From contig JAJKFJ010022915.1 of the NCBI GenBank assembly GCA_027382625.1, positions 112,686 to 176,685 of the forward strand: DNA of 64,000 bases, in the 5' to 3' direction. This stretch comes from Tetmemena sp. SeJ-2015 (Eukaryota; Ciliophora; Spirotrichea; Sporadotrichida; Oxytrichidae). The position numbers were made by a program, and so were the translations under genes. The notes beneath the pieces were generated by a model, which saw only the letters and a program-made list of their open reading frames with translations, made no database searches and was not told the DNA's origin. This document shows positions 1 through 11,353 of this stretch, one piece after another; position 1 is the stretch's first letter; the number at the start of each line of letters is the position of its first letter.

Positions 1-82
1 GATTCTGAGAATAAACTACTCTCTTCAAGCTAAGCCAATCTACTCTTTAGCTTGAAAGCAGAATTCATAAGAGTCAGTCCTA

Positions 83-1216
83 TCAAGAAGTTATCTTTTA
101 ATTTAGCTACTGTCTCCAATATTTTAGGCTGAACTTTACCAATTGAACTCTGGCTCTGCCAACGCCTATTGAAACTGAAATGATTCTTTCAAGATCAATG
201 AGATCAATTGAGGGAACTTCTTCATTATCATCCGATTGAGTACCTTCATAGAAAGTTGTGAAATTTCTTTGATCTAACTGTTGTAGCATAAGATAACCCA
301 TTCCTTAATCCTCATTCTAAGTGACTTCCGTAATTAGTTCTTTCAGCTATTTAAATAATTTGAAGGTGATATAAATTACTCTAAATTTACTTTATAGCTT
401 ATCTAGCTTTTACAACTTAGTCAAGTCTAGAATCACAAGGCCTCTCATGGCGCTGTTTTCCACACTCTCAAGACAAGCGTTAATCATATTCTCACTTGAA
501 GTTTACACAAATTGCTTTCTGTATATGAATTCTGAGTACTGGCTACTTTTCTGCCAATCAGTTTCTTCTAAGCTATGAGGTTGGTGTGTGACTTATTCCT
601 CGAGATTTAATATAGCAAGCTATCATCCATAGCCTCGTTTTCCTAAAGAAGCCAACTAAAAATTAGCAATCATTTAAAGAATGACTAATTAAATTGTGGA
701 GCTCTGAGTTATATGCTTATACGAGCCGCTGAAAAGAGTTTTCAAAACGTCCGCTCCATTTTCCATATCATATTTAGACTCTACTCTTACTCTTTGCAAA
801 TTTATCTTCACCTGTGAAATTTCATCTTCCTCTTCATCACCATCTCCATCATCATTGTCATTGCTTTAATTATTTGAGTCTGAATTTTGCTCTTGCTTGT
901 AATTTAAATTAGCCCCTGGTGGTAGAAGCAGCAGGTAAAATCTTTCATAGTATTTGAATTGCTAGCTCATCAAGCTCTCTTGCAGCTCCTTATCGCTGGC
1001 CATCAAATCCTGGAACTAGGAGCCTGTGCTTCTTGAGGGCTGTTAGGAGCCAAGCAACTTCATATAGTCAAAGAAGAAAGTAGTTGATATCGCAAACAAT
1101 AAATAAATAGTTTATTAGTTCTTATTGCTTATAAGAATATAAATATGAGTATGATTTATGTTTGTAAACAACATGCTTACTAGGACAAAGCCAATTGAAA
1201 ACAATACTCTGGCCAT
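83..1216 (-). CDS. Unknown protein with hydrophobic N-terminus and acidic segment
   Basis: Read with TAA/TAG as Gln. I take the ATG at 1216-1214, which opens a signal-peptide-like or membrane-anchor stretch (MARVLFSIGFVLVSMLF). The frame stays open through a second hydrophobic stretch to about position 620, passing a Gln/Ser-rich part (SQQPSRSTGSQFQDLM near 1060-1010) and an Asp/Glu run (NDNDDGDGDEEEDE near 830-870). It meets TGA near 620, and coding resumes in another frame (ENMINACLESVENSAMRGLV near 500-420), ending at TGA 85-83. An intron or IES, or an indel, must lie at about 500-640. I recognise no family. It is divergent from the gene starting at 1401, so 1217-1400 is a shared upstream region. 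Membrane or secreted location is inferred only from the N-terminus. Confidence 0.5.
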
Positions 1217-1400
1217 TATCTATCTTAGAATTTTAAAAATATGCTGTTTTCTTATATAATATGTTTCTATTTTGTAATTCACTCCCACTCATATTCTATC
1301 TGCACTTATAAATTTATTTCTCTCTTTATATTAAATGAATGAGATGATGAGGTTGGTGTGTAGGAAACAGTAAGTTTAGAAATCAAATTTAAATTCAAAA
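1217..1400. promoter_or_regulatory. Divergent AT-rich upstream region
   Basis: This AT-rich spacer lies between two genes transcribed away from each other (starts at 1216 and 1401). It presumably carries both promoters. I see no specific motif I can defend. Confidence 0.35.
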
Positions 1401-4400
1401 ATGAGCAGCATGTTATTTCATTAGTAGCAGTAAGAAGATTCCTAAATTCAGCTGAGGATCCCCTTTGATGGATCTCAGTTCTCCTCCACGTCTCACCAAA
1501 CTCAAAATCAAGAAAGGCAAATTCCAAACGTCAATATCAAGTTGCCGCCCTCCCAACATGCAAGCTCAAGCTAAGTGCAGCATGTCCCCAAAATTAAATT
1601 CAACATTAATGGTATGAACGCTGAGATGCCTGCTGCTCTCTCCTAAAGAAGAAATTAGAAAGAATTATCTTATTTAATATAAATAAATTTTAAATTCAGC
1701 TTTGCAATCACTCTTCATGACAACATCTTCCCTGAGTTCAACTTTGAACTCCGCAAGAGGTGGACCTTCTTCAGGAGCTAACTATCTGCAATAGTCCCCT
1801 CAACTAGGTGGCATCAATCTTGAAACTTAATACTATCTTTCATATTTAATTTGACTTAATTGAAAGCACCCAGGAGCTGAAGGCATTTGCGACTGTGGAC
1901 TTGGTGAAGATAAACATTGACCGATAGAACTAGTTGAAGCTAGCTCTTGAAGACAACTTAAAAGAGAAGGAGCGAGAGCTTGAAGAGGTCACCTTCAACT
2001 ACCGCTCTCAAAGGGAGGAATACGATCGCATCAGCAGGCAGTACTCCCACAGAAATGGAGAACTGGAGGAGGAAATCACCAAGCAGAAGCAATTCGTCCA
2101 AAATCTGAAGGAGCAACTTAGGTAGATTGATACTGAGCATAAAAACTAGGTGGCTGAGTTTGACTTGTTTAATGGTGATGTCGAATCTACACTCGACAAT
2201 ATTTTAAAGCACTTTATCCATAAAGAAAAATGAAATGGATTGGAAGTGGGAAATTATTTATTAATGCATTTTCAATTTATAATAAATTTTCTTAATTTTA
2301 GAATACGTAGAAGTCTATAGATCAAAATCAGAAATTCATTGAGGAGAGTGAAAACTAGTTGCAAGTACTAACCATGCAAAGAAAAGGACTATAGATGGGG
2401 ATAGAAATGCAACGCAAAGTCAAGACTCAAGAACTAGATATGAAAGTTATTCCCCTCAAAGAGGAAAAAGATAAGATTCAATGCATTCATTTAATACTAA
2501 TATATTTTAATGCATTTGGAGATGCTTGAGTAAAATTTGAGGATGCTAGAAGAGGTGAAGTCTCAAAACGATAACGAGAAGCAAATGATGAGAGACTTAG
2601 CCTGAAACTTGAAGTCTTTAACAAATATGAAAAGCAAAAGATTGAGGACTTGAATTCATTTCCAGAGTTTAAGTTAGCAGATTTGATTCTAGTGTAGATA
2701 AATTTAGACATGATGAATTGCTAATGTTAGTAGTTTAAGAATGTTGCTACAGATTAGGTACTGATTAGAATGTATATCTGATTAGAGAACTGTAGCAATA
2801 CATCCTAGGTATGAGCTCTGGAACAACTGACAACAGCGTTTTGCAATCTGATGAGTTAGAGGAGCTTGAGTATTTGATAGACAACAAGAAGATTCCTCTA
2901 CCTCAAGCTGTCGAGGTGATAGTAGAGTTTGCTAATAGGAAACTTCGCTTAAGCATCGGAGCTGAGAGCTTGCAGAGTAAATTGAACTCACTGGAGTAGA
3001 GTATTGAATCTGAGAACATCAAAGAATGCATAAATCAGCTAGTGTCCGTTGACAAGGAGATGAAGACAATCGATTCTAAGATCAAGTTATTTCCAACAGA
3101 TGTCAAAATGAACTGAAGCCCAGGTTTAAAGCACTCTCTCTCAGTGATGAGAAGTTCAATTCAGACATTGAAATGGCTAAAAATTCATAAATGAGCTGTA
3201 AGAGTATATAAAAGCGCTTGAAGTTGAAATCGAAACTGTGCAGTCTAACTTTTAAGTCAACTATGGACCGAATGATAGTGATTATCTTGAAATTGAAGGA
3301 AAGCTGGAGTCTATATAAGAGTAGATTCAAGAGCTTGAATATAGCATAGATAGCTCAAAGTAAGAGCTTCAGTCTTCAGAGCTTACTAGGATAGAGACTC
3401 TCAACTCTAAGTCTCTAAGGGAAAATGAACACGAGGCCTATCTACAGCACTACAAATAAATAAGCTAACAACTCAAAGAGCAACTAAAGAAAGAGAAGCA
3501 ACTTCAAAATGAGGGCAAGAGTAATCCAACTATTGAAAATCTCCAAAGAGTCGTATCTCAAATTAAAATTTTAGATGATGATAATTTCATAATCATGCAA
3601 ATAAAGTGCGATAAAGAAAGTGCTGCTAAGAGACTGAGCTTTATTGAAACCAAGTTGAAGAACGCTCAAGACTCGGTTTCTCATGCGAAGCAAGTGCTTG
3701 AGAACCATATTTTGCAAGCCTAATAGGATTAACTGAATCATTAGCTCAAAGGGAATAACAGCAACAACAACAATCAAAATGCATTCCATCAAAAAAGGTA
3801 CTCAGCTAACATTCAAAACAAGCAGCAATAGCTTTACCAACAAACCTAGTAAACAAGGATTACAAGTGTGTAAATGCAAGGTCAAACTTTAACTCATGGT
3901 TAGGTTTTGAGTCCCTCAAGAGAAGAAATGAGAATAGAGCGATCAAGGAATCCATCAGCTCTGAAGGATAAAATTGTTCACACTTCTACTCTGAACATAA
4001 ATGATCTTGAGAGGATGCACTCACACTATATAGATCAGAGTCAAAGCTAAATTTAATCTTCAGATATGAAAATCAATCAACTATCCAGCTTCTAAAATGA
4101 TGATAGTTTTAAATGGAATTTCTTTATTTATCATGATGATAGAGATGAGTAGGTGAGGTTAATGAATAAGCAGTCTTCAAATGACATGGTTAGATTTCTA
4201 AAGTTTATTATCGTGCTTATATCTTATGAGATATGACTCCTCTTCAGTGCATTCATCCACCTAGTCTGATTTGAACCTGCATCTAAATTAGTACTTGCAC
4301 TAGAAGCCAACCCAGAATAAAAATATCCCAATTCAGAGCTTTATAACACCCAGAGAAATGGCTTAAGAAGGCGGTAACACAATAGTTTAATTGCAGAGCT

Positions 4401-6321
4401 ATAACCAGCATTTCGAAAGCTAGTAGTAAATGTCGGCTAAGTCCAATGACACTGTGAATAACTCTACTATGAATCTAGAGAGAAAGATGAGTATATATAA
4501 TGAGACCATTACTAACTTCAATGATACACAATACTCAAATAAAACTTGAAGAATTGATAATTACTTTGAACATATTTTTAAATCATAAGGGATCTTTAAG
4601 ATAACCCCTGAGAGAGCAGAACTCTTCCTCCATAGATTCGAGGTAGTACTCTAATTCTAAGAATATAATAGCTCCAATCTATGCTTCTTTCAAGGAGAAC
4701 ATTACCCCAAACAATAATTACAATCCCAATCAGACTATCATGAATTAGTCTATTCTCAACAACTCTAGCAACTAATTCAACTAGAGAAAGATGAGTGCCG
4801 CCTCTAGTATTTCTTAGACGAGCAATCAAAGCATTCTAAACACTATTCAAACTATGAACTCTTATCAGGCTAATGTAATTGGCAATCGCCCACCTGCAGT
4901 TCCCCAATCCAAAATGTACATGACTGGTAGTAGCTCCACCCTTAGTGAGGATACCACACCTAGGTAAAGTAATCACAAGCCTCGCACCTCTTCTACTAGG
5001 ATAGGTTCAGCAGCTCAACACAAAAGCACTCACAGTAACAGTTTCAATTACCTAGTGAACAACTCAAATATCAACTCTGGCAAGGCAGTTCTGAATATTT
5101 CTTCTCAAGGATAGAGCAGCATGAATATTGGTCCCAGCAATAGAAATGGAAGTAGGGAGAGTTTCCAGTCCTTGCCAAACAAACAAGTTCAAACGAAGAT
5201 GCGACTTCAGATGAATTTTAATAACACAGGAAGGGCTATCTATGTGGGAGTCATTGACTTTAGCAAGTGCTAGTAATCTCTGAAGGACTAGCAATTCTTC
5301 GATGGAGTGAAGAGCCTAGTGGAAGGTGCCCAGTTCTTAGTGGAGTAGGACAATTAATTCGTACTCATTATTAAATTAGAAAGTTAAAATTCAGGACGCA
5401 CACGACCGGCACTAGGCACCGGTCGCCCTTTCCCTGAAGGCTCTCTGGTTTGGTAATCCGTTGGCTGGTGGGAGAGTGCTTAAAAGAGGCAAGGGATAAT
5501 GGCAGCCGAAGCCCTGGGGAAGGTGGTGAGCTGCTCACTGGAGAGATAATCAAAGGTGAGTGGTTCCCACTCACCCTCCTAATCCTTGTAGGCGTGGAGG
5601 GATGTGATCTATGGGCAAACACTCAGTCATGCAGCTGGACAGCGAAGCCAGACGCTACGGAGCAGCTACTTGTTCCCGGTCCGAGGCTACCGGATTTTTT
5701 TTCTCCTTTTAGGTTTTTTTGGATGGTCTGCAGAAGCCGGGGGCTTCTGCTCAGAGTGTGAGGTGGCGGGGGTGCCACGTGTTTAATATCCCTATTCGGC
5801 TGGTAGGTTTGTGTGCGTCAGATAAGTGCGTCACAGCAATATCATTGACGTCACGGCCTATCTTATTTAAGCCGGGGGCCCTTAATTCCCTTAATTATTA
5901 TTATTATTATTATAATTCGTACTCAAGCAGTTCTACCTTGATTTCTCCCTGATGAGAATATTCATGGTTAACTTCAACGGAGAAAAGGAGATTATCATGA
6001 TTGAGAACATTCTAAAACCTGAGATGCCTCAAAGCACTCTTGAACAGATTAGATCAGAATTAACTAAATGATTTTTACCAATTTAAATGATCCGAGAAAA
6101 GTCAAGCATCTGGAGTAAATGGAGCTCAAATGAATCAGCAGAATGGGAAGAAGTACGAGTTCAATCTGATAGTCAACATGAGAGGAAACCTTCAAAGACT
6201 GAAAGTGCTTGCGCTCTCTTACGAGGAGCTCAGACTCTGGATAGTTGGAATAAACGCATTACTCTAAAATAAGAGCCAACTTATGAGGCTCTCCTCAAAC
6301 ATAACTACTCTATCTGTTTGA
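1401..6321 (+). CDS. Large coiled-coil protein with C-terminal PH-like segment
   Basis: Start ATG 1401 (MSSMLFHQQQQEDS) and stop TGA 6319-6321, with many in-frame TAA/TAG. The N-terminus is Gln/Ser-rich. About 1880-2220 encodes charged helices (KEKERELEEVTFNYRSQREE), and 2811-4230 encodes a long coiled coil (ELEYLIDNKKIP, YIKALEVEIE, QLKEQLKKEKQL). About 4250-5350 is Asn/Ser/Gln-rich and low in complexity. The C-terminus (6130-6321) contains YEELRLWIVGINALLQNKSQL, resembling the last helix of PH-like domains in protist coiled-coil proteins. AT-rich breaks (about 1665-1690, 2226-2300, 2480-2516, 4100-4240, 4545-4600) are candidate IESs or introns. A retroposon-like insert sits at 5367-5912. 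Several single-base frame shifts precede ATG triplets (2585, 3108, 3191, 6068, 6130). A cytoskeletal or membrane-linked scaffold role is only a guess. Confidence 0.7.
2480..2516. other. Candidate short IES, pointer AATGCATT
   Basis: The 8 bp direct repeat AATGCATT (2480-2487 and 2509-2516) brackets an AT-only core inside the coiled-coil gene. Removal deletes 29 bp. The frame after removal is not clean unless an additional single-base shift nearby is allowed, so this is a candidate only. Confidence 0.4.
5355..5924 (+). mobile_element. Retroposon-like insert with 12 bp direct repeats and TTA-repeat tail
   Basis: A GC-richer block (5367-5912, 546 bp) interrupts the coiled-coil gene. It is flanked by identical 12 bp repeats TAATTCGTACTC at 5355-5366 and 5913-5924, and its right end is a TTA/ATT microsatellite (about 5894-5911). 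A long target duplication plus a simple-repeat 3' tail is typical of non-LTR retroposons (SINE, or 5'-truncated LINE). Internal inverted motifs such as GGTGAGTGGTTCCCACTCACC halves suggest RNA structure; I found no reverse transcriptase. Deleting one repeat plus the insert (558 bp, 186 codons) rejoins the host frame exactly: codons for DNQFVL run into KQFYLDFSL. Open frames inside it (for example 5450-5761) are not credible proteins. The direct repeat could equally be the pointer used to remove it. Confidence 0.7.
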
Positions 6322-6389
6322 ATTTACTGATTGCTTTAATTCTTCAATTCCTTGTTAATCATAAATGTAATTTAAAGTTAAAACTATCT

Positions 6390-8757
6390 TCATAAAATCC
6401 TTAAGCTACTCATGTTTGAATTCAAAATAGTTGGTAAGACACTCAATCCATGCCCGTAAGTCTTGCCGATAGGTGGAGGAGGTAGGTGCTATCTATGTTT
6501 GATAGATTCAATGAAAGGCCTCTCCTTCTTTTTCGATATATTTAAGATCTAGCTGTTTGACTTTTTAAGCTCCAGTAGTCTCGGTTTCTTTTCAATCTGC
6601 TTCGTCCTCAACATTTCCAAAGGATTCTAGCCCCAGTTATCATTCATCATTATCTCATTGTTCTTCCTCTGTAATCTCTCCACAAGCTCCTAATCTTAGT
6701 CAGTGCCTTTAATAATAATATATATTCTTATCCTTTGCAATTCTTTATTTATAAACCTTTCCTGGAGGTCATTAAAGGAGGGAGGACATAATTTCTAGCT
6801 AAGGGATCATCTTTGAATTTCTTCGCTTGGCTTGAATTTCTTGCAGAGTAGCTATCTTTGTTTTACCTGAAGTCGAAATTTTGAGTTGCTGATAATGAAG
6901 GATGACGTCTGTTGGGTTTTAAGCTATCAATATAGGAGCTCTGCTCAAGAGAGTCTGGATCATAAACACTGAAATGCACTCCTACTCCCTTAGTGTCGAT
7001 GATGATATTTTCTAGTCCATCCACCTTCCTAATGACTTTGTCTTGAGAGTTCCTCGCACTCTTGAATATCGATTGCTAAGTCATCTATAAAAAGGGCTGA
7101 GACATGTCTAGCTTGGAGTTGTTATTGTTATACAAGGTAGAATTCATCTTGCTTGCGTTTAGGGTTTTCAAGTTAAGAGTGGGCACAGAGAGAGTGCTAT
7201 TCAAGCCTCTCCTCTCTTTTTCAATTGTATCATCAACGCTTTCACCATGATCAAATGAGTTCTTCTACTCGTCTACTTTGATAGTCACTGTGTTCTGCTT
7301 CTTGAACTTTCCACTCCTCGCAGTCTCCGTCATTTCATTCGATATCACAGCAAACTCTTTCTAGGTCTTATACTCCTCCAGTGACATTTAGCCGATGTTT
7401 TTCTTGCTTAAATTCATATTTCCGTACTTATACTTTCCACCCTCGCCAAATTTGATTCCCTCAGCTGGCTCTACTTCGTTGAATACAGATCCCATGGGTA
7501 CTATCTCATTCTTGATTTGATTGCCATCGAGATTTGCAAGCAGAGCTACCTTTTCGTTCTTTCCATAACCCTAATTTTTCTTCTTGAGGGGCTGTTCCTC
7601 AACAGCTGCTGGACCCTATGCTGAAACTAAGTTTGAATGTGTGTAAGAAGATAGTTGACTCTCTCCTCTTGTCCCATGCTTGTTAAGTCTTATCTTGTAA
7701 GGAGGAGTGAGTAATGGATTAGGCAAACCATCTGCTTTCAGATTCTTGATGAATATGATGTCTCCCTTTGAATCGTAAGTGATTAGCCGCTTCTTCAAAT
7801 TCTTCTCATTATCGTTGTTCCCTCTCTCATCTAGCTCCTTCATTCTTCTCAAGCCTAAATATACTAAGTGTAAATAAGATCTTTGATTTGTTCTTCTGTC
7901 TAGTGCCTCTGCTTTGAGTTTCTCCTCCTCCTTAATTTTCTCCTCTTTCTCCTTCTTCTTTCTGTAGTTGATAATCATCCTGTCATCCTCTTGCTTGTTA
8001 GTGTTAAGAATAGGTTTCGGCAGTATGTCGTCTCCTTTGTCCTAAAATAGCAGATGAGTAAAAAGAGACACCAATCTTACATTCAAGTGCTTCAACTGCT
8101 TCTGCTGCATCTTCATCTAGAAGGAGTAGATCGAACTAGGTCCTCGGTAGGTGAAAGCGATCTTCTCATTATTGGGAGTTGAGTCTTTTTAATTGTACTC
8201 TATAATAAAAAATGGTTGAAAGAGATTACTCAAGTAGAAGATGGAATAAAGGGAAATTTAAAAAGAGAAACGATTGTAGTAGCAAAAGGGCATGAGCACT
8301 TACTTGATATGATAGTAGTCTTCTTCACTCTGAGGTGAAATGTGGCATAGACATCGAGCTCTGGTCGCATTGGTTCCTGACAATCCATAGCCTCATTGAT
8401 GATATCTTGCTCAAAGTCGTGCTGCATGAGGTTTGACTTTCTTAGGATCTCAGACATGCCGTTGGTGAGAGCAAAGTTGATTGCATACTGCTCTTCCTGT
8501 CTGAAAATTTCATTGAGATGAATAAGTGAGTGCGTGCGAGCCAGTATCTTCTCTACTGTGTGGCAAGCTGCAGGCACCGATGCCTCAGTGGAAGTGAAAA
8601 TCTTGGCTATTTCCTCTGCCTGTTACTGCAAACTAAAGAGTTAGTGGGTTATTGCACAGTTACACAAGAGTTAAAAAGCACCTACAGTTATTAAAAATTA
8701 TCAATAGGGTTGAATTTTTCTTATTTAAATGAGTTATTGCTGAGCTAATTCATCCAT
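6390..8757 (-). CDS. Unknown conserved-looking protein, ~700 residues
   Basis: The ATG at 8757-8755 starts MDELAQQ and the stop is TGA 6392-6390. Two clean GT-AG introns are visible (8200-8303 and 8042-8080), both preserving frame. The N-terminal part is helical (VPAACHTVEKILARTH, LNEIFRQEEQYAINFAL, MDCQEPMRPELDVYA). It is followed by a Lys/Glu helix (RKKKEKEEKIKEEEKLKAE near 7900) and a long polar tail ending in Pro-rich LPPPPIGKTYGHG. An 8 bp repeat GTTATTGC (8648-8655, 8733-8740) suggests an IES right after the start, although the frame across it is off by one. Another one-base shift is needed at about 6770, just before an ATGA. No family recognised. Confidence 0.65.
8042..8080 (-). other. 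GT-AG intron (39 bp)
   Basis: Reverse strand GTAAGATT...TATTTTAG. Splicing joins KQLKHLN to DKGDDILPKP in frame. The short length fits ciliate introns. Confidence 0.75.
8200..8303 (-). other. GT-AG intron (104 bp)
   Basis: On the reverse strand the 5' end reads GTAAGTGC and the 3' end TTATTATAG. Joining gives TTIIS-KYNQKDSTP in frame. This is an intron rather than an IES because the ends are canonical splice sites and no pointer repeat is needed. Confidence 0.75.
8648..8740 (-). other. Candidate IES with 8 bp pointer
   Basis: GTTATTGC occurs at 8648-8655 and 8733-8740, bracketing AT-rich DNA directly after the start of the gene on the reverse strand. Removal deletes 85 bp, and the downstream frame is then one base off, so an additional indel or a different junction is needed. 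Confidence 0.4.
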
Positions 8758-9498
8758 TTTCGTAGCTTACACAATTTATTTACAGTTTTCAATCGCTTTC
8801 TGGCCTCATTTAAAACTGCATGTTTAGCATTTCCACTATCATTCAAGAGTATGATAGAAAATGGAGTTTCGAGGAATAAAATAAAATGTTAAGTGTAATG
8901 CGCTGGACAAGCGCTTATGTAATAAAGGATTTGATCGAACAGCAAGTTGCCTCAAGCATCATCGCGTTAATTATAAAAATATTTATTTATATACAGCTAG
9001 TAGCTATTACTCACTAAATAACTTGCACAAATATAAAGTGATCAAGCAATCAATAAGATATGCTTTCTTATAAAGTACATAGAATCTGACATTCTAATTA
9101 TAGAATATATTGCTTTCGAAGGAGAGACTCGTGATTACTTAATAAATAAGGATAAGTCCATGGTTGGTCTAAAAGAGAAACACTCAAATATTATTACACA
9201 AATCATATCCAAAAAGGATTCTCATTCTTGATTGATTGAGGAATATAAAATTAGCTCAGCATTAACGATCTGAGGGAGAGAGGGTGGTGAGATTTAGAGT
9301 AAACTGTTAGAGGAATTAGATATGTCATGTTAAGATAGAGGCCGCGGTTAGGCTCAAGATATGATTAAATTGAGATCAGGTGTGACGGATGTGCGAGTGA
9401 GTGACTCCTGTTCCAGAAACAGGCCTGACTCGCTGACGATGTTACTCAGAGGAAAGTGGAGTGAGTTTGGCTCATATCAATAAGAAAGCATGAGTGCA
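8758..9498. other. AT-rich spacer
   Basis: Spacer upstream of the 6390-8757 gene and downstream of the first GH16 gene. I see no open frame with coding character and no RNA gene. It includes a slightly GC-richer patch near 9260-9480 with no recognisable feature. Confidence 0.5.
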
Positions 9499-10739
9499 TC
9501 AAATATAAGAAATGTGGCTGCCGGAAACGCTCCAGACCTTGACGGACTCAATCTAGAGGGCGGTGTTCTCTCCTTGCCAGGTTTGCTGCCAGGCACCTCT
9601 TGCGTTCCAGAACTCGTTGACGGAGTGAGGAGAGGTGTTGGACCAGGGCTTGCCGGCCATAAACTCTAACTGATATTTAAGCTTACTAAGATTTAACTTC
9701 ACTCAAGTACATATTATTAAAAGAAGCTTAGGTTTACCATCGGGGAAGTAGTTAGCGGTACCACCGACAGCGAGGTTAATGATAAGGAAGAATTCTCTGT
9801 TGAAAGGAGCAGAGTTGTCCTCACCCTTCCATGGGTTGTCAAAGGTAGGGGGGAATTGACCTTTCTCCCAGAAGCTTTGCTTTGTGAAGTCAACTTGGAG
9901 GACCTTTTTGTCGTCAGTGTCGAAATAGGTGTAAAGTCCATTCTCGTCCCAATAGAGACCGTAGGTGTGGAAAGCATTGTTCAATGACTCGGTGTGCTTG
10001 AAGTCTTAGTGAGTCAAAGAGAATTTCAAATGGAAAGTAAAGCATACATGTGTGTATGTAATTGATGTGAATTTGTTTTGGTCCCAGTTGGGTCCCCAGT
10101 GGAGGGTTGAGCCGAAGCTGTCGTGTCCACCGATGGGGTAGCTGGGATCGTTACCTCTGGACTCCATGATGTCGATCTCTCCAGAAGAAGGCCAGTTACC
10201 GTACTCGTTGTAGGTGGGGAGCATCCAAATTGCTGGCCACAACCAGTCACCCTTGGGTAGCTTAGCTTTCACCTCAACTCTACCACTAATTAATCCTCCT
10301 ATCATAGGCAGGAATATTTATGCTGACCGTACTTGGTGGCGAAGCTGTTGACAGTTCTGATTCTGGCAGATCTGATGGGGTTGTTAACGTTGCCTGAAGC
10401 GGCAGCATTTCTCTCGCAGCCGTAGAAGGCGTTGCTGGTGCACATATCTGCGGGAGTGGAGCCCCATATGTTAACGTCAGCGGTTTGTAGGCCAGCGGTG
10501 CCGAGGTAGTCCTCAGTCATGGTTGGCTTGATGTAGAGGACGCCATCCTTGACGTATGAGTTTGAGCGGTTGTTTACGTACCACTCGAACTCCCAGTTGC
10601 CACCTCCTCCAAGAGTCTGCTCATGTTGCCATTTCTTGAAGTCGAGGGTCTTGAAGTCGTCCTCGAAGATGAGGGTCTCAACAGCTGAGGCTGCAGCTGC
10701 CATAGCGACCACTGACAAAGCAAAGATATTTCTCTTCAT
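9499..10739 (-). CDS. GH16 family beta-glucanase / beta-1,3-glucan-binding protein (paralog 1)
   Basis: Start ATG 10739-10737, stop TGA 9501-9499. The N-terminus MKRNIFALSVVAMAAAASA is a good signal peptide, so the enzyme is secreted or lysosomal. The GH16 core is clear: LIFEDDF, GRVEVKAKLPKGDWLWPAIWML, then the catalytic motif GEIDIMES with both Glu residues present, then FHTYGLYWDE, FFLIINLAVGG and NPWKG. The C-terminus ends in ALQIESVKVWSVSG, the usual last beta strand. The expected activity is hydrolysis or binding of beta-1,3(4)-glucans, fitting a microbial feeder. Two IESs are resolved by frame (10285-10328 and 10027-10074). A third break after YFPDG (about 9665-9735) looks like a GT-AG intron whose acceptor I could not settle. 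The coding part is GC-rich compared with the surroundings. Confidence 0.9.
10027..10074 (-). other. IES with pointer AAATTC in GH16 paralog 1
   Basis: The repeat GAATTT on the forward strand at 10021-10026 and 10069-10074 brackets 48 bp. Excision gives WDQNKFSLTHQDFKHTE in frame. Unexcised, the 48 bp also stays open, so the argument rests on the matching junction in the paralog. Confidence 0.6.
10285..10328 (-). other. IES with pointer GGT in GH16 paralog 1
   Basis: On the coding strand GGT follows ATKY and recurs before AGAGTTGAG. Removing 44 bp between the repeats (forward ACC at 10282-10284 and 10326-10328) joins ATKY-GRVEVKAKLP, the conserved GH16 sequence. No GT-AG alternative keeps the frame. 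Confidence 0.75.
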
Positions 10740-11353
10740 TTGTTTTCGCTGTGTGTGAATTTATAATATTATATTATATTGCTAGAATATTAAAGATAGT
10801 ATAGGTTTATTTATGATAGGAATTTTGAGGTGATTTATATTTTTTGTGATAGTAAGAAAGTTTCGAGGATCCTTAAAGTTTGCTTATTAAGCAATCGCTA
10901 AGCTCTCAATTTTATCGATAGCTTGCTAAGATTTATCACTTCAGACAATTAGATAACAATCTAGCCAAAAATATCACACAAATAAAATATCATATCAAAA
11001 TAAAATAATATTTAGGCTCCTTCTTTATTTTTATTATAGTAATAAATAATATTAAAGCATATCCATATAATTTTACTACGTCAATGAAATCTATTAATCT
11101 GTATTAAAGAATATAACAGGCAAATACTACCTCAAAGCGCAATGAAGAAAAAGATAATTTCAAATAAGAAGTTGTCTCTTGCTGCATTAAGAAATAATTA
11201 TTGATAATTGCAAGCAGAGTAGGAGAGATCAGTTGCAATATTTCTAGATCAGAAAACTCATCACAAGCTCTGGGTCGTCCCCTACCATCCTCACTGCCTC
11301 CACTCCTTGCTCTTCTGAAAATCCATTTTCAATCGCAAACTGAACTCCTTTCC
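10740..11353. other. AT-rich intergenic region
   Basis: Contains the GH16 upstream region and the downstream region of the OTU gene. A-rich and T-rich runs are common. No coding signal or RNA gene seen. Confidence 0.5.

Noticed and set aside
1306..1527. 73-codon reverse frame opposite the start of the coiled-coil gene
   Set aside because: The forward frame under the TGA-only code is continuous and has a good start; the reverse frame is its shadow.
4205..4250. GT-AG intron GTTTATTATC...CTCTTCAG in the coiled-coil gene
   Set aside because: Splicing there does not connect the frames on either side; the break is left unassigned.
5490..5580. tRNA-like box B resemblance (GGTTC-type) in the insert
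   Set aside because: No cloverleaf or matching box A at the right distance; the pattern is a local hairpin.
5450..5761. 103-codon and 60-codon forward frames in the GC-rich insert
   Set aside because: They lie in a structured, retroposon-like insert, show no domain or coding signature, and the insert is skipped by the host reading frame.
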